Source: Candidatus Gastranaerophilales bacterium
GTDB taxonomy: Bacteria > Cyanobacteriota > Vampirovibrionia > Gastranaerophilales > Gastranaerophilaceae
Direction of reading: 5' to 3'
NCBI GenBank assembly: GCA_947589705.1
Contig: CANQCO010000003.1
Coordinates: 1 to 49,566, forward strand
DNA length: 49,566 bases
Shown here: in pieces, positions 49,547 to 49,566 of the stretch
Numbering within the stretch: position 1 is the stretch's first letter
Layout of the letters: each line of letters opens with the position of its first letter
Position numbers and translations under genes: made by a program
The notes under the pieces: generated by a model
Seen by the model: only the letters and a program-made list of their open reading frames with translations
Databases searched by the model: none
What the model was told of the DNA's origin: nothing

Positions 49547-49566
49547 GCATTGTACTAAATTTCTAA

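Noticed and set aside
1-49566. CRISPR arrays, rRNA and tRNA genes
   Set aside because: I saw no regularly spaced repeats, no rRNA-like stretch and no cloverleaf with a GTTCGAATC-type arm on either strand. A dedicated scan could still find a divergent tRNA.

Overview
The window is about 30% GC, protein-dense DNA with no rRNA, tRNA or CRISPR array that I could find. It looks like a chromosome segment from an uncultured gut-type relative of cyanobacteria (Vampirovibrionia/Melainabacteria, Gastranaerophilales-like). That placement is inference. It rests on the AT-richness, the Gram-negative-style exported proteins, a pilin-like protein fused to a phage-type S74 chaperone, acidic EF-hand coiled-coil proteins, and a cyanobacterial flavour in the housekeeping genes. 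No database comparison was possible.

Layout. 1-4250 (+): the tail of a MacB-type ABC permease, then a compact operon gmk, coaBC, nif3-like, a small secreted protein and rsmD. 4237-13850: a LysM membrane protein, a small HEAT protein, an unknown gene, a membrane-anchored small heat-shock-like protein, an SGNH-hydrolase-like protein, pgk-thrB-dnaN, an AT-rich repeat-bearing gap upstream of dnaN (possible origin or DnaA-binding region) and two glycosyltransferases. 13852-16861: an acidic EF-hand protein, an AlkD-like repair protein and a YkgJ-type Cys-cluster protein. 16862-20453 (-): a nickel-pincer cofactor operon (larE, a CbiM-type nickel transporter, a short larC, larB and an upstream unknown). 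The LarC2 domain and larA are not present. 20569-22517 (+): an array of five small XRE regulators plus an AbrB/MazE-like protein, carrying the scar of a tandem duplication and strong palindromic operators.

22527-25972 (-): a Tat/electron-transfer module of an exported aldo-keto reductase lipoprotein with two ferredoxin clusters, a NapH-like polyferredoxin with an internal twin-arginine motif, tatA and tatC. I regard this as the most interesting coherent system here. 26027-32156: purS, a glycine-zipper protein, a GC-rich repeat island, a DUF2157/GDYXXLXY pair with tyrA, and two adjacent thymidylate-kinase-like genes. 32195-39231: DciA-like, the pilin/S74 chimera, an RqcP-like S4 protein, a 154-bp imperfect palindrome, a PglK-like ABC exporter, a HEAT-like protein, and ybaB-recR with two small genes (54 and 58 codons).

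39240-48951: a sugar-type ABC ATPase overlapping a degenerate histidine kinase, a sigma-70 factor, two PlsC-type acyltransferases, and a chemosensory set (CheA with a pseudo-receiver tail, an MCP without a sensor domain, and a CheW-like protein ending at a CTTTGA site with an open +1 frame). 48977-49566: another XRE regulator with an operator over its promoter. Behind it lies a structured non-coding stretch with divergent promoters and four hairpins running to the window edge.
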